NCBI GenBank assembly: GCA_043798715.1
Contig: JAZDOK010000106.1
Span: 15,558-79,557, forward strand
DNA length: 64,000 nt
Origin: JAZDOK01 sp043798715
GTDB taxonomy: Bacteria > Vulcanimicrobiota > JAZDOK01
Direction of reading: 5' to 3'
Of this stretch, positions 17,236 to 25,891 are shown piece after piece; the stretch's first letter is position 1, and each line of letters opens with the position of its first letter. A model generated the notes under the pieces. That model ran no database searches, was not told the origin of the DNA, and saw only the letters and a program-made list of their open reading frames with translations. Position numbers and translations under genes: made by a program.

Positions 17236-19092
17236 TTACTTTGTTCTGAGATACGCCTCTATGACGCTCCGGGCGATAGGGGCCGCCCATTGGCCGCCAA
17301 AACCACCGGACTGCTCCAGAAAGACACATACAACGATCTCAGGCCTCTCAAAAGGTGCAAAAGAGACGAACCACGCGTGGTTCCTGCCGAAAGGATTTTC
17401 CGGACAAGGCAGATTTTCAGCCGTCCCGGTCTTTCCCGATATTTCAACCAGAGGCGAATTGGCTGAACTTGCCGTCCCGTAAAGTACCGCGCCCCGCATT
17501 CCCCTCTTGATCGCTCTGAAATTTTCAGGAGAGACGGCGACTCTTCCCTTAATAAGACTTTTAAAGCTCTTGAGAACCTTCCCCCCGGGCTCTTCCACCT
17601 TTAAAAGCAGGGTGGGCTGATAAACAGAGCCGCCGTTGGCGACGGCAGATGTCACCACGGCCAGTTGCATCGGGGTGACTCCTAGAAATCCCTGGCCGAT
17701 CGAGAGATTGACGGTATCACCGGGGTACCAGTCCTCACCGTAAGCCGCCTTTTTCCATTTTTCGTCCGGCAAAAGTCCCGGCGATTCCCCGGGCAGATCG
17801 ATCCCCGTCAGCATCCCGAGCCCGAAGGAAGAGGCATATCGCTTCAGGGTCTCAATTCCGAGGGAGTGCCCCAGCCGGTAAAACACGACGTCACATGAGA
17901 GCGCAATGGCATCGTTAAAGTTGATGGAGCCGTGGCCGCCCCTCACAAAACAGTTAAACGGCTCCTTTCCGAGATAGAAAACCCCCGGGCAGTAAAATAC
18001 ACTATCCGGACGGCAGATTTTTTCCTGCAGGGCCGCCGAACCGGTGATCATTTTGAACGTGGAACCGCAGGGAAAAGAGCAGGAAATGACCCTGTTCAAC
18101 AGGGGATGGAGCCTGTCGGAGATAAGAGTCCGGTATTGTTTTGAGGAAATTCCTCTCGCAAATAAATTAGGATCAAAAAAAGGATAGTTGGCCAGGGCCA
18201 GGACCTGACCGCTTGAGGGGTCCAGAGCCACCACGGATCCGGCGCACGGCTGGCCGTTTTTCCTGGAAATCATGCGGACGGTCTTCTCAAGACAGGCCTC
18301 CGCCACGCGCTGGACGTCCCTGTCCAGCGTCAGGTATACGTCGTTCCCCGGAGTGGAATTTTCCTCGGTCAGAACCTTGGTTACTTTCCCTCCAACGTCA
18401 ACCTGGAAGAGTCTCTTTCCGGGTTTTCCTCTCATCTGCAGATCGTACTGCCGCTCAATTCCCTCCTTGCCGATAAGGTCCCCGATCCGGTAACCCTCGC
18501 TTGAACGGGTCTTCAATTCTCCCTGCGTTATCTCTCCAACATACCCGAGAACATGGGCTCCAAAAGCGGTCTCCACGTATTTTCTCAGGGGATAAGCTGA
18601 AAGATATACCCCGGGAAGGTCCGATAAAATCTCAGATATGCGGGCGACGGCTCCCGGATCGAGGTGCTCCATGACAGGGATCGGCTCGTAGGAGCTCTGG
18701 GCGAATTCACGAAGAACTCTCTTGAGCTTGATCGGGTCTATGTTGAGAACCGAAGACAGGGCATGTACAAGGCGGGTGAGGTTTTCAACCTGTCCGGGCA
18801 GTACCTCTACCTGAAAGGAGGGGCTGTTCCTGACAAGTATTTTCCCGTTACGGTCAAAAATATTGCCCCGGGGCGCCGGGAGTAAGAGCTCCCGGGTCAT
18901 GTTCAATTCAGCCTGTTTCTGATAATAGTCGCCTTTTGTAATCTGCAGGTAAAAGAGCCTCCCGGCCAGGAAAAGGAAAAGAAGGATGACAATAATTCTA
19001 AGGCACAGGGCTTTTCTTGGCGATCCGCCGGAATTAAGTTCAGGACAGATCGACATTTTCTCTGTCATGGAATCCGCTCTATGATCTTTCAT
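17236..19092 (-). CDS. mrdA: Penicillin-binding protein 2 (peptidoglycan transpeptidase)
   Basis: This class B PBP crosslinks side-wall peptidoglycan in the elongasome. One N-terminal membrane helix (about 29-49) is followed by the PBP dimer domain starting PRGNIFDRNGKIL. The transpeptidase domain has the SxxK nucleophile in CGSTFK (most have PGSTFK), SCD as the second motif and KTGTAE as the third. The 618 residues are usual. It starts inside the panB stop region (14-base overlap). A second ATG at 19068 would give a start eight residues shorter, and neither has a strong ribosome site. mreB lies about 2 kb away on the other strand. Confidence 0.95.
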   Translation of the reverse strand: MKDHRADSMTEKMSICPELNSGGSPRKALCLRIIVILLFLFLAGRLFYLQITKGDYYQKQAELNMTRELLLPAPRGNIFDRNGKILVRNSPSFQVEVLPGQVENLTRLVHALSSVLNIDPIKLKRVLREFAQSSYEPIPVMEHLDPGAVARISEILSDLPGVYLSAYPLRKYVETAFGAHVLGYVGEITQGELKTRSSEGYRIGDLIGKEGIERQYDLQMRGKPGKRLFQVDVGGKVTKVLTEENSTPGNDVYLTLDRDVQRVAEACLEKTVRMISRKNGQPCAGSVVALDPSSGQVLALANYPFFDPNLFARGISSKQYRTLISDRLHPLLNRVISCSFPCGSTFKMITGSAALQEKICRPDSVFYCPGVFYLGKEPFNCFVRGGHGSINFNDAIALSCDVVFYRLGHSLGIETLKRYASSFGLGMLTGIDLPGESPGLLPDEKWKKAAYGEDWYPGDTVNLSIGQGFLGVTPMQLAVVTSAVANGGSVYQPTLLLKVEEPGGKVLKSFKSLIKGRVAVSPENFRAIKRGMRGAVLYGTASSANSPLVEISGKTGTAENLPCPENPFGRNHAWFVSFAPFERPEIVVCVFLEQSGGFGGQWAAPIARSVIEAYLRTK

Positions 19093-19936
19093 TCAGTAAA
19101 TTTTCGATTTCCCGTGCGACCTGCTCATCCATGGTGAAACTCTGAGGGCCGCCGGGGAACAAGCCTTCTTCCACCTCGCTCCTGTATCGCTGAAAAGCCT
19201 CTTTTACAAGAGGATTGAGGTCGGCGAACTTTTTGGTATGCCGCGGGGTGAATCCGGAGAACATCCCCAGCATGTCGTGAGATACCAGAACCTGGCCGTC
19301 GCAGGAGGGACCCGCACCGATCCCGATGGTGGGGATTAAGAGCCGATCCGTTATTATTCCGGCAAGGTTCCCGGGAATGCATTCCAGCACTATGCTGAAA
19401 ACCCCGGTCTGTTCGAGAGCCGAGGCCTCCTTCACGATCCTTACCGCCTCTTCCCTGGTTTTTCCCTGCACCCGGTATCCGCCCAGCAAACTTATGGATT
19501 GCGGCGTCAGACCGATATGCCCCATGACCGGGATGCCGGCCCGAACCACGGCGGCTATCTGATCCAGAGCCACAAGGCCTCCCTCGATTTTCACCCCGTC
19601 GGCCCCTCCCTCCTTTATCATGCGGCCTGCATTGCGAACGGCCTCCTCGTTGCCTGCCTGATAGGACATGAAGGGCATATCGGCGATGACCATGGCCTGC
19701 CTGGTCGCCCGGGAGACTGCCTTTATATGCGGCAGCATCTCATCCATCGTCACCGGCAGGGTGTTTTCATATCCGAGGAGCACCATTCCCATAGAATCCC
19801 CGATCAGTAAAATATCTATTCCGGCCTCGTCCATAAGCCGGGCCATGGGATAATCGTATGCGGTGAGTACGGATATTTTCTTTTTTTCTTTTTTCTTCTT
19901 CAAAAGGCTCGGGATCGTGACCTTATGTATATCCAT
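19079..19936 (-). CDS. panB: 3-methyl-2-oxobutanoate hydroxymethyltransferase
   Basis: This enzyme makes ketopantoate from ketoisovalerate and methylene-tetrahydrofolate, in pantothenate and coenzyme A synthesis. LTAYDYPMARLMDEAGID, IGDSMGMVLLGYENTLPVT, ADMPFMSYQ and GGADGVKIEGG are the family signatures, and IGIGAGPSCDGQVLV follows near the end. An unusually basic run of lysines lies near residues 13-19. GGAGG precedes the ATG. It directly follows the ketopantoate reductase candidate (one base apart). Confidence 0.96.
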   Translation of the reverse strand: MDIHKVTIPSLLKKKKEKKKISVLTAYDYPMARLMDEAGIDILLIGDSMGMVLLGYENTLPVTMDEMLPHIKAVSRATRQAMVIADMPFMSYQAGNEEAVRNAGRMIKEGGADGVKIEGGLVALDQIAAVVRAGIPVMGHIGLTPQSISLLGGYRVQGKTREEAVRIVKEASALEQTGVFSIVLECIPGNLAGIITDRLLIPTIGIGAGPSCDGQVLVSHDMLGMFSGFTPRHTKKFADLNPLVKEAFQRYRSEVEEGLFPGGPQSFTMDEQVAREIENLLNERS

Positions 19937-20809
19937 TCATGAACCTCCAAATTCCCTTTTAAAATCCTCCGCCTCTGAGGCGTTGATGGTCCCCTTTTCC
20001 AAAGCCAGGTCAAGAGTGAAACGTCCCAGCAGTCTGTAAAGCGGAAGAAATTCAGGGACTCTATCAAGCAGATCATTAATATGAATCTTCACGGATTGGA
20101 TATCACCCCGGGAGACGGGCCCGGTCAGCGCCCGGACCGGCCCGTGAAGTCTGATGTTCGTAAGCGTGCCAAGGATGAGGGGGTAGAGGGCGCGAAGCGC
20201 CGTATCGCTTTCTATTCCGGCCTCTCCCATGATCTCGATGGCTGAGGAAATCAGTGCCACCAGGTAATTGGAAGCCACGCAGGCGGCCGCATGATACAAT
20301 GGCTTCGACTCGGAGGGAATTATGAAGGGGGTTCCTCCCAGTTCTTCAGCCAGGCTGAACCCCAGGGGAACAGCCTCTTCATCGCCTTCGACTCCAAAAT
20401 AGGTGCCGGAAAAATTGGTAATGGCCGATTCTCTGGAGGCAAAAGTCTGAAGAGGATGAAGTGAAAGGAGGCGAGCACCGGATTTTCGCGCCGCTGACAT
20501 GACATCGGCCGGCAGAACCCCGGAACAGTGGATGAGGGTGACCGGCCCGCTCAGAGCACCCGACTCTGCCAGGCGGCGCGCCACCTCCCCGATAATGCCG
20601 TCCGGGGTTGTGATAAAGATGAGGCCGGCGCCAAGAGCCGCTTCCCGGATGGTTTCAAACGCCTGGCAGCCTATGAAGGACGCGGCGTCAGAGGTATGAG
20701 CAAAGTTTCTCCCGGCAATTCCGGAGATCGGATACCCCCTGTTTTTCAGAATAAAACCAATGGCTCCACCTACCCGGCCCGGCCCGATAATCGCGACGGT
20801 ATCCTTCAC
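19937..20809 (-). CDS. panG: Rossmann-fold DUF2520 protein, probable ketopantoate reductase (PanG type)
   Basis: The N-terminus has a dinucleotide-binding GPGRVGGAIGFIL and ends that domain near ITTPDGIIGEVA. A DUF2520-type helical domain follows (SLHPLQTFAS, YHAAACVASNYLVALI). The fold resembles NADP-dependent oxidoreductases. It is not PanE-like. Its placement directly upstream of panB in one transcript supports ketopantoate reduction, as reported for PanG of Francisella (from memory). The GTG start follows AGGAGG by eight bases. Other DUF2520 roles remain possible. Confidence 0.75.
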   Translation of the reverse strand: MKDTVAIIGPGRVGGAIGFILKNRGYPISGIAGRNFAHTSDAASFIGCQAFETIREAALGAGLIFITTPDGIIGEVARRLAESGALSGPVTLIHCSGVLPADVMSAARKSGARLLSLHPLQTFASRESAITNFSGTYFGVEGDEEAVPLGFSLAEELGGTPFIIPSESKPLYHAAACVASNYLVALISSAIEIMGEAGIESDTALRALYPLILGTLTNIRLHGPVRALTGPVSRGDIQSVKIHINDLLDRVPEFLPLYRLLGRFTLDLALEKGTINASEAEDFKREFGGS

Positions 20810-20821
20810 TCAGGGATCCTC

Positions 20822-21940
20822 CTATCTCGTCATGGCTTCGGCCGGTCTGAGTCGCGCCGCCTGGTATGCAGGAACAAGACCCGCAATAACACCTAAAAGC
20901 GCCGCTCCTGCCAATGAGATTATCAGGAGCCTAGGAGAAAGATAAAAGAGGGTAATTCCCCTCCCCTGCAAGGCCCGATCGTAGATCCCGGTGAAGATGG
21001 CTCCGCTCAGAGCTCCCAGGATCCATCCCACTATTGAAATCAGGAAAGATTCAAGAACGAACTCTCCCATGATGTCGCTCTCGGAGGCCCCCAGAGCCTT
21101 CTTAAGAGCTATCTCGTTCCTTCGTTCAAAAATGGCTACCAGCATGGAAATAAAAATGCACAATGCGCCCACCAGAGAGGCTAAAATGGCGCTCCCCACG
21201 GTTATGATGTTCCAGAGAGCCAGGCTCTCTTCCGCCTGTCTCTTCATTTCGTCCGGGGTGATTGTCTCGACGGCCGGAAGAATTCGATGAATTTCCTTTA
21301 TCATGGCCCCGGGCTCCACCCCCGGAGGCATTTTGACCATGATGCCGGTCAGGAGTGAAGGACGATGAAATACCTCCTGAGCCAGGGCCAGGGGCAAAAA
21401 AGCCATCCTGTCTTCTATGGAGCCCGTTCTCTCAAGGACGCCGGCCACCGGAAATTGGCGGTGACGCAGTTTGAGGCGCCTCCCCGGAGAAAGCCCGAGG
21501 CTCCTGGCTACCTCAAAGCCGATGAGGGCGGAATCGTCCCCCTTCCTGAGCCATCTTCCCGAAAGGAGCGGAGGGTTTTCACAAAAAGCGGCTGTTTCCT
21601 CGGGAGGAAGTCCGACGACGACTTCGGGAAATCCCAGATAAAACATCTGGCGCTCCCGGAGCCTGGTGACCAGAAATGGAATGACGGCAGAAGAACTTCT
21701 TGTTTTTTTCAGAGCCGGGACACAGGATTCCGAAAGAATCCCCCCCCCGGCCCAGAAACTCACTTTCTCGCAGATAAAGACTTTCCCGGAAAAAAGTCGT
21801 TCCAGGTGCTGCCCCATGCTCCGGAATTTCTCGGCCATGGCACCGATGGAGAGAACTGAAAAAATCCCAATGGCGAAACCGCAAATTGTAAGAAAAGTCC
21901 TCAATTTTCTGTGCACAAGCTGCGCCAATACCTCTTGCAT
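20822..21940 (-). CDS. FtsX/MacB-type ABC transporter permease
   Basis: This 372-residue protein has an N-terminal helix (about 17-37), a large extracytoplasmic domain and three C-terminal helices. The family ending AGLVPAYQAARLRPAEAMTR and the FERRNEIALKKALGASESDI motif are typical of MacB/LolCE permeases. No ATPase or membrane-fusion gene is next to it, so its partner and substrate are unknown. It ends 12 bases before panG on the same strand. Confidence 0.85.
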   Translation of the reverse strand: MQEVLAQLVHRKLRTFLTICGFAIGIFSVLSIGAMAEKFRSMGQHLERLFSGKVFICEKVSFWAGGGILSESCVPALKKTRSSSAVIPFLVTRLRERQMFYLGFPEVVVGLPPEETAAFCENPPLLSGRWLRKGDDSALIGFEVARSLGLSPGRRLKLRHRQFPVAGVLERTGSIEDRMAFLPLALAQEVFHRPSLLTGIMVKMPPGVEPGAMIKEIHRILPAVETITPDEMKRQAEESLALWNIITVGSAILASLVGALCIFISMLVAIFERRNEIALKKALGASESDIMGEFVLESFLISIVGWILGALSGAIFTGIYDRALQGRGITLFYLSPRLLIISLAGAALLGVIAGLVPAYQAARLRPAEAMTR

Positions 21941-22046
21941 AGCCGTTGTATCTTCGTTAATAGAAATAGATTATCCTCCGCCACCTTGAAACCGCCGCTC
22001 CGAAAAAAGGGAAAAGGGACTTTTCATCAAATAGAACCCACAGAGT

Positions 22047-23456
22047 ATGAAAGTTCTTTTCATCAACCCGCCCTACGAACATACAGTCGGCCGTTTTAAA
22101 AAACTGGCTCACCATGCCGAACCTCCGCTTGGCCTGGCCTATCTGGCCGGTTTTATCAGGAGTAAATTTCCTGAAGTTACCGTCGATATACTCGATGCCG
22201 CAGCTTTTGCCATGGATTTTGATGAGATTGTCTCCTTTATCAAAGGGGCCCGCCCGGATGTTCTGGCCCTGACCTCAGTGACGATGACCGCCAATTCGGT
22301 CAAAAAAATCGCCCGCACCGCCAGACAGATTCTGCCCGGGACGCTCTTCGTTGCAGGAGGAATCCATCCCACTGTCCTGCCGGATGAATTCTTCCCCGAT
22401 GTGGATATATGCGTTCTGGGAGAAGGAGAATTCACCCTGGCGGATATTTTGAAAGCACATTCAGACGGGACCGATTTTTCGGTAATTCCGGGAGTCGCCC
22501 TCTTACGGGATGGGCGATGCCTGATTACCGGCGAACGTCCCTTTATTGAAGATCTGGACAGCCTGCCCATGCCCGCCTGGAACCTTCTTCCCCTGGACCG
22601 GTATGTCTATCAATATCCGCACCGGACGTCCACCCGCCGCTTTGCCTCCGTATTCACCTCCCGCGGCTGTCCGCACAACTGCACCTTCTGCTGTTCAAAA
22701 CACGTTTGGAAAAGAAAAGTCCGCTTTCGAAGCGTTGAAAACATCATACGGGAAATCCGCGACTTAAGAGAGCGCTTTCAGGTCTCACTGATCCATTTTG
22801 CAGACGATACTTTCAGTCTTGACAGGGAGCGCACCATCGCCTTACTTAAACGAATCATGGCGGAAAAGATTGACATCCGCTGGTCCTGCCTGACCCGTGT
22901 CGATGCGCTTGATGAGGAATTGCTTCTCCTGATGAAAAAATCCGGCTGCGCAGACCTTCAGATCGGAGTCGAAAGCGGGGACCCGGACATCCTGAAAAGC
23001 CTTGACAAAAAAATCACCCTGGAGCAGGTCAGAGAGACCTTCCGCCTGGTAAAAAAAACCGGGCTCCGCTGTAAAGGGACCTTCATGATCGGAAATCGAG
23101 GAGAGACTCCCGAGACCATCCGGAAGACCATAGCTCTGGCCCTGGAACTTAATCCGACTCTGGCCGCCATCGCCATCATGGTGCCGTTTCCGGGCACGGC
23201 CCTCTTTGATGAGTACCATGCCAAAAAACAGATTCTCACCTATGACTGGGATAAATACCATGTCTATAAGGAGCCTGTCTTCTTCACCGAAACGCTGTCC
23301 CGCGAGGACATCATCGCTCTCTACAGGGAGGCCAACCGGCGTTTTTACTTAAGGCCCGGCAAAATCTTTTCCTATGCCCGGGACACCCTCCGTTCGGGGC
23401 GATATGATATTCTCATGCATTCCTTCTGGAACACGATGAACAAGATCTCTGGATGA
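22047..23456 (+). CDS. B12-binding domain radical SAM protein
   Basis: The N-terminal half is a cobalamin-binding Rossmann domain (VLFINPP opening, GGIHPTVLPDEF, VLGEGE). The radical SAM core has the cluster motif CPHNCTFC. This is the common arrangement for methyltransferases and ring-forming enzymes acting on lipids, antibiotics or hopanoids. The substrate cannot be told. It stands alone, 60 bases ahead of the plus-strand prepilin genes and divergent from the FtsX-type permease. Confidence 0.9.
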   Translation: MKVLFINPPYEHTVGRFKKLAHHAEPPLGLAYLAGFIRSKFPEVTVDILDAAAFAMDFDEIVSFIKGARPDVLALTSVTMTANSVKKIARTARQILPGTLFVAGGIHPTVLPDEFFPDVDICVLGEGEFTLADILKAHSDGTDFSVIPGVALLRDGRCLITGERPFIEDLDSLPMPAWNLLPLDRYVYQYPHRTSTRRFASVFTSRGCPHNCTFCCSKHVWKRKVRFRSVENIIREIRDLRERFQVSLIHFADDTFSLDRERTIALLKRIMAEKIDIRWSCLTRVDALDEELLLLMKKSGCADLQIGVESGDPDILKSLDKKITLEQVRETFRLVKKTGLRCKGTFMIGNRGETPETIRKTIALALELNPTLAAIAIMVPFPGTALFDEYHAKKQILTYDWDKYHVYKEPVFFTETLSREDIIALYREANRRFYLRPGKIFSYARDTLRSGRYDILMHSFWNTMNKISG

Positions 23457-23479
23457 GTGGGCGTAGGCCTTTCAGAGTA

Positions 23480-23508
23480 TGGAAAAAAACATGTAAATGG
23501 TATATAAT
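23480..23508 (+). promoter_or_regulatory. Candidate sigma-70 promoter for the plus-strand prepilin genes
   Basis: TGGAAA (23480-23485) and a perfect TATAAT (23503-23508) are 17 bases apart. The expected transcript start, at about 23515, is only a few bases before the preferred ATG at 23518, so the mRNA could be leaderless or nearly so. Confidence 0.4.
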
Positions 23509-23517
23509 GATGATGCT

Positions 23518-23916
23518 ATGAAACGATATATTAAAATTATGCGTCCGGGACTATCGCTGATAGAACTCTTATTCGCTATGGCGATCCTCTCTTCATCCAT
23601 TCTTGTCCTGATCGGCATCTTCCCGACGATCTTCTCGGAAATCAGGCAGGGCAAGAATATCCTGCTGGGGACCCAGATTGCGCAGATGAAGATGGAAGAG
23701 GCTCTAAGCCAGGGCTTCGACGCGGTAGCCTCCAGTTCCGGTAACATTCCCAAGAACGCCCTCGTCAATGGGGTGATTTCGCGGGCCACTTTCAACTATT
23801 CGGTCGTCGTGAACACTATTTCCCCAAAGGTAAAAAAAATCACGACGACGGTCTACGAGACGGCATCTCCACTCAAATATATCAAACTGGAAACCAAAAT
23901 CTATAAAGGGCCGTAG
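23518..23916 (+). CDS. PilV-like minor prepilin
   Basis: This 132-residue prepilin has the class III cleavage site RPG|LSLIELLFAM and a long hydrophobic N-terminal helix with ILVLIGIFPTIFSEI. The following soluble domain is short. ATG 23518 places a normal leader (MKRYIKIMRPG) in front of the cleavage site; an ATG at 23497 is possible but lies in the promoter-like sequence. It is the first gene of a PilV-PilW-PilX-PilX unit. It resembles the PilV-like protein of the opposing cluster at 32007-32411. Confidence 0.86.
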   Translation: MKRYIKIMRPGLSLIELLFAMAILSSSILVLIGIFPTIFSEIRQGKNILLGTQIAQMKMEEALSQGFDAVASSSGNIPKNALVNGVISRATFNYSVVVNTISPKVKKITTTVYETASPLKYIKLETKIYKGP

Positions 23917-23925
23917 AGGTGCACT

Positions 23926-24609
23926 ATGACAGGTAAAAAAGGATCGAGCCTGATAGAAGTCCTCATGTACACCGCCATCTTCGGCCTTCTATTCACACTC
24001 ATCTACCAGTTTTTCAACCTCGGCGTCGGTTACTTCACGGCAGCGAGGGCCAATATCGAGGTGCAGGGCGGCCTCCAGTCAGCGGCGCACCGCCTCGCCC
24101 GGGAACTGGCCGAATCAAATCTCGCCACGGTCCGATTTTACCCGACCGCTTCCTCTCCCTCCGGAACGCCCAGCGGAGTCGTCTTCGCCTCCCCCCGCTT
24201 TATGTCCACCAGTGCGACAACGCCGAACAAGCTCGTCTTCGACACCTCCTCTCCCAATCCCACCGGTAAACCCCTCTGGCACAAGTACCTGTGTTATTAT
24301 CTGGATTCCGATCCGGTCAACCGGGGATATTATTGCCTGATCCGGAAGGAGAAGGATCTCCCCGGATCCGGCTATTCCCTCACTCCGATCGCCACAACCG
24401 ACACCACCCTCACTTTCAAAAACAGCAGCAGCCTTCCCAAGGAAACGGTGGCCTCCAATCTGAAAGCGGGGGGATTTACCATCTATTATGTCGCCGGGAA
24501 TCCAATAGCCGTAGGGAATCCCATCACGATCAATTTCCAGTTGGAGAGCCTATCGAAAGGTAAGCGAAACACTCTTGAAAGCCAGATCTATGTCAATGTA
24601 TTCAATTGA
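23926..24609 (+). CDS. PilW-like minor prepilin
   Basis: The leader is short, MTGKKG|SSLIEVLMYTAIF, followed by the pilin helix. The 227-residue protein has a larger soluble domain with the REL region (HRLARELAESNL) seen in PilW/GspJ-like proteins. It begins nine bases after the PilV-like gene. The expected role is in priming or tipping a type IV pilus or secretion pseudopilus. Confidence 0.85.
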   Translation: MTGKKGSSLIEVLMYTAIFGLLFTLIYQFFNLGVGYFTAARANIEVQGGLQSAAHRLARELAESNLATVRFYPTASSPSGTPSGVVFASPRFMSTSATTPNKLVFDTSSPNPTGKPLWHKYLCYYLDSDPVNRGYYCLIRKEKDLPGSGYSLTPIATTDTTLTFKNSSSLPKETVASNLKAGGFTIYYVAGNPIAVGNPITINFQLESLSKGKRNTLESQIYVNVFN

Positions 24610-24643
24610 AAACGGAACGGCTAAGCAGCCTGGAGGTTTTGCC

Positions 24644-25831
24644 ATGTATAGACGGGCTTTGAAACCACCGCGGGGGGGTATGGCTCTGGCCACGACCCTC
24701 ATGGTTCTCTTCATCCTGGCGGTCATCGGTTTTGCGATCTGCGCCTTAAGCATCAGTAATCTCAGTCTGGTCAGCGGATACAAGAACTCCTCCATGGCCT
24801 ACTACGCCGCACGGGCCGGAATAGCCGAGGCTTTCTACCGCATTGACAACGACAACAACTACGGGACTTCTTCCGCCGACTCCTTTACCGAGACGCTCTC
24901 CAATACTCAGTCCTACCGGGTGAATTTTGTCTCCGGCCCATACTATTCAGTCAACAACATGGCCGGCTCCGGGAGCGTCCATGACGGAGCCGGGGACAGC
25001 ATTCCAAAGAAATTTGTGAGCGTAATCTCTTCCTCCACCGTCCGCGGGTCCACCGTCCGTCTTAGAGGCATCGGACGGCTGGGGATCCCGGGCGACGACT
25101 ACGCCGTTTTCACCGACGACTTCGCAAACGCCTCCACGGTTATCGGGGATATTCGCAACAACTACACTGGAACCGGCACCGGCATGTCATTCACCAGTCT
25201 TTCAGGCACGGCTACCACGATGGCCGGCCCCGGCACCATTTCCATACAGAACGGGACCGGCACCTGTGTATACAACGCCCAGAGATATTCTGTCCCGGAT
25301 TTGCAGGTGGCCAACCTCGTCTCGGCCGCCTCCTCAAGACCCGGTATTAATGTCTTTACGCCGGAGACCCTCCCCACTACCCTCGACGGCGCAACCTACC
25401 CCTATTCCTATGTCAATGGAGACGTCAACATAAACGAACTTACCATAAGGAACGGCGCCACGCTCTTCATAAACGGCACCTTCACCGGCCGGCTTGCCCT
25501 TGCTCTTAACACTGTTGCGAGCCGTAATGCCATATTCAGTACGGGTTCATTCACGATCAACGGCTCCAGCGGCACGGACAGCTGTTCCATACTTACGGCC
25601 GGGTCCATTCGCTTCAACGGAGCCGCTACTCTTCGGGGATTCCTGTACTGCAACGGTTTTTATGATCAGAATGGAACTTCGGACTACCGCGGAAACATCA
25701 TGGTGAGAAACGGCGGCTTAAACGCCGCCGGCACCGACGTGACCTATGACCCTCAGTACATGGAAGCCCTGGGCCATTTTTTCCCGCCGGAGCTGGTTCG
25801 CTTCCGTCTTCTCACCATGGGGCAGATTTGA
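24644..25831 (+). CDS. PilX-like protein with repeat-rich C-terminal domain (copy 1)
   Basis: The 395-residue protein starts at ATG 24644 after TGGAGG. The N-terminal helix is PRGGMALATTLMVLFIL, as in PilX-type proteins, followed by the conserved AYYAARAGIAEAFYRIDND. The C-terminal half has Asn/Gly/Thr-rich strands (GDVNINELTIRNGATLFING and SIRFNGAATLRGFLYCNG) that look like a right-handed beta-helix. Two cysteines near the end (DSCSIL, LYCNG) may pair. It is closely paralogous to the next gene. Confidence 0.8.
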   Translation: MYRRALKPPRGGMALATTLMVLFILAVIGFAICALSISNLSLVSGYKNSSMAYYAARAGIAEAFYRIDNDNNYGTSSADSFTETLSNTQSYRVNFVSGPYYSVNNMAGSGSVHDGAGDSIPKKFVSVISSSTVRGSTVRLRGIGRLGIPGDDYAVFTDDFANASTVIGDIRNNYTGTGTGMSFTSLSGTATTMAGPGTISIQNGTGTCVYNAQRYSVPDLQVANLVSAASSRPGINVFTPETLPTTLDGATYPYSYVNGDVNINELTIRNGATLFINGTFTGRLALALNTVASRNAIFSTGSFTINGSSGTDSCSILTAGSIRFNGAATLRGFLYCNGFYDQNGTSDYRGNIMVRNGGLNAAGTDVTYDPQYMEALGHFFPPELVRFRLLTMGQI

Positions 25832-25846
25832 ATGCCCCTCAGCAAC

Positions 25847-25875
25847 TTGAAAAGAGCCCTCTCTTATGGTATATT
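25847..25875 (+). promoter_or_regulatory. Candidate sigma-70 promoter before second PilX-like gene
   Basis: TTGAAA (25847-25852) and TATATT (25870-25875) are spaced by exactly 17 bases, in the 60-base gap before the second PilX paralogue. The GGAGGG ribosome site of that gene follows at once, giving a very short leader. The second copy may be expressed on its own. Confidence 0.5.
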
Positions 25876-25891
25876 AAGCGGAGGGAACTCA

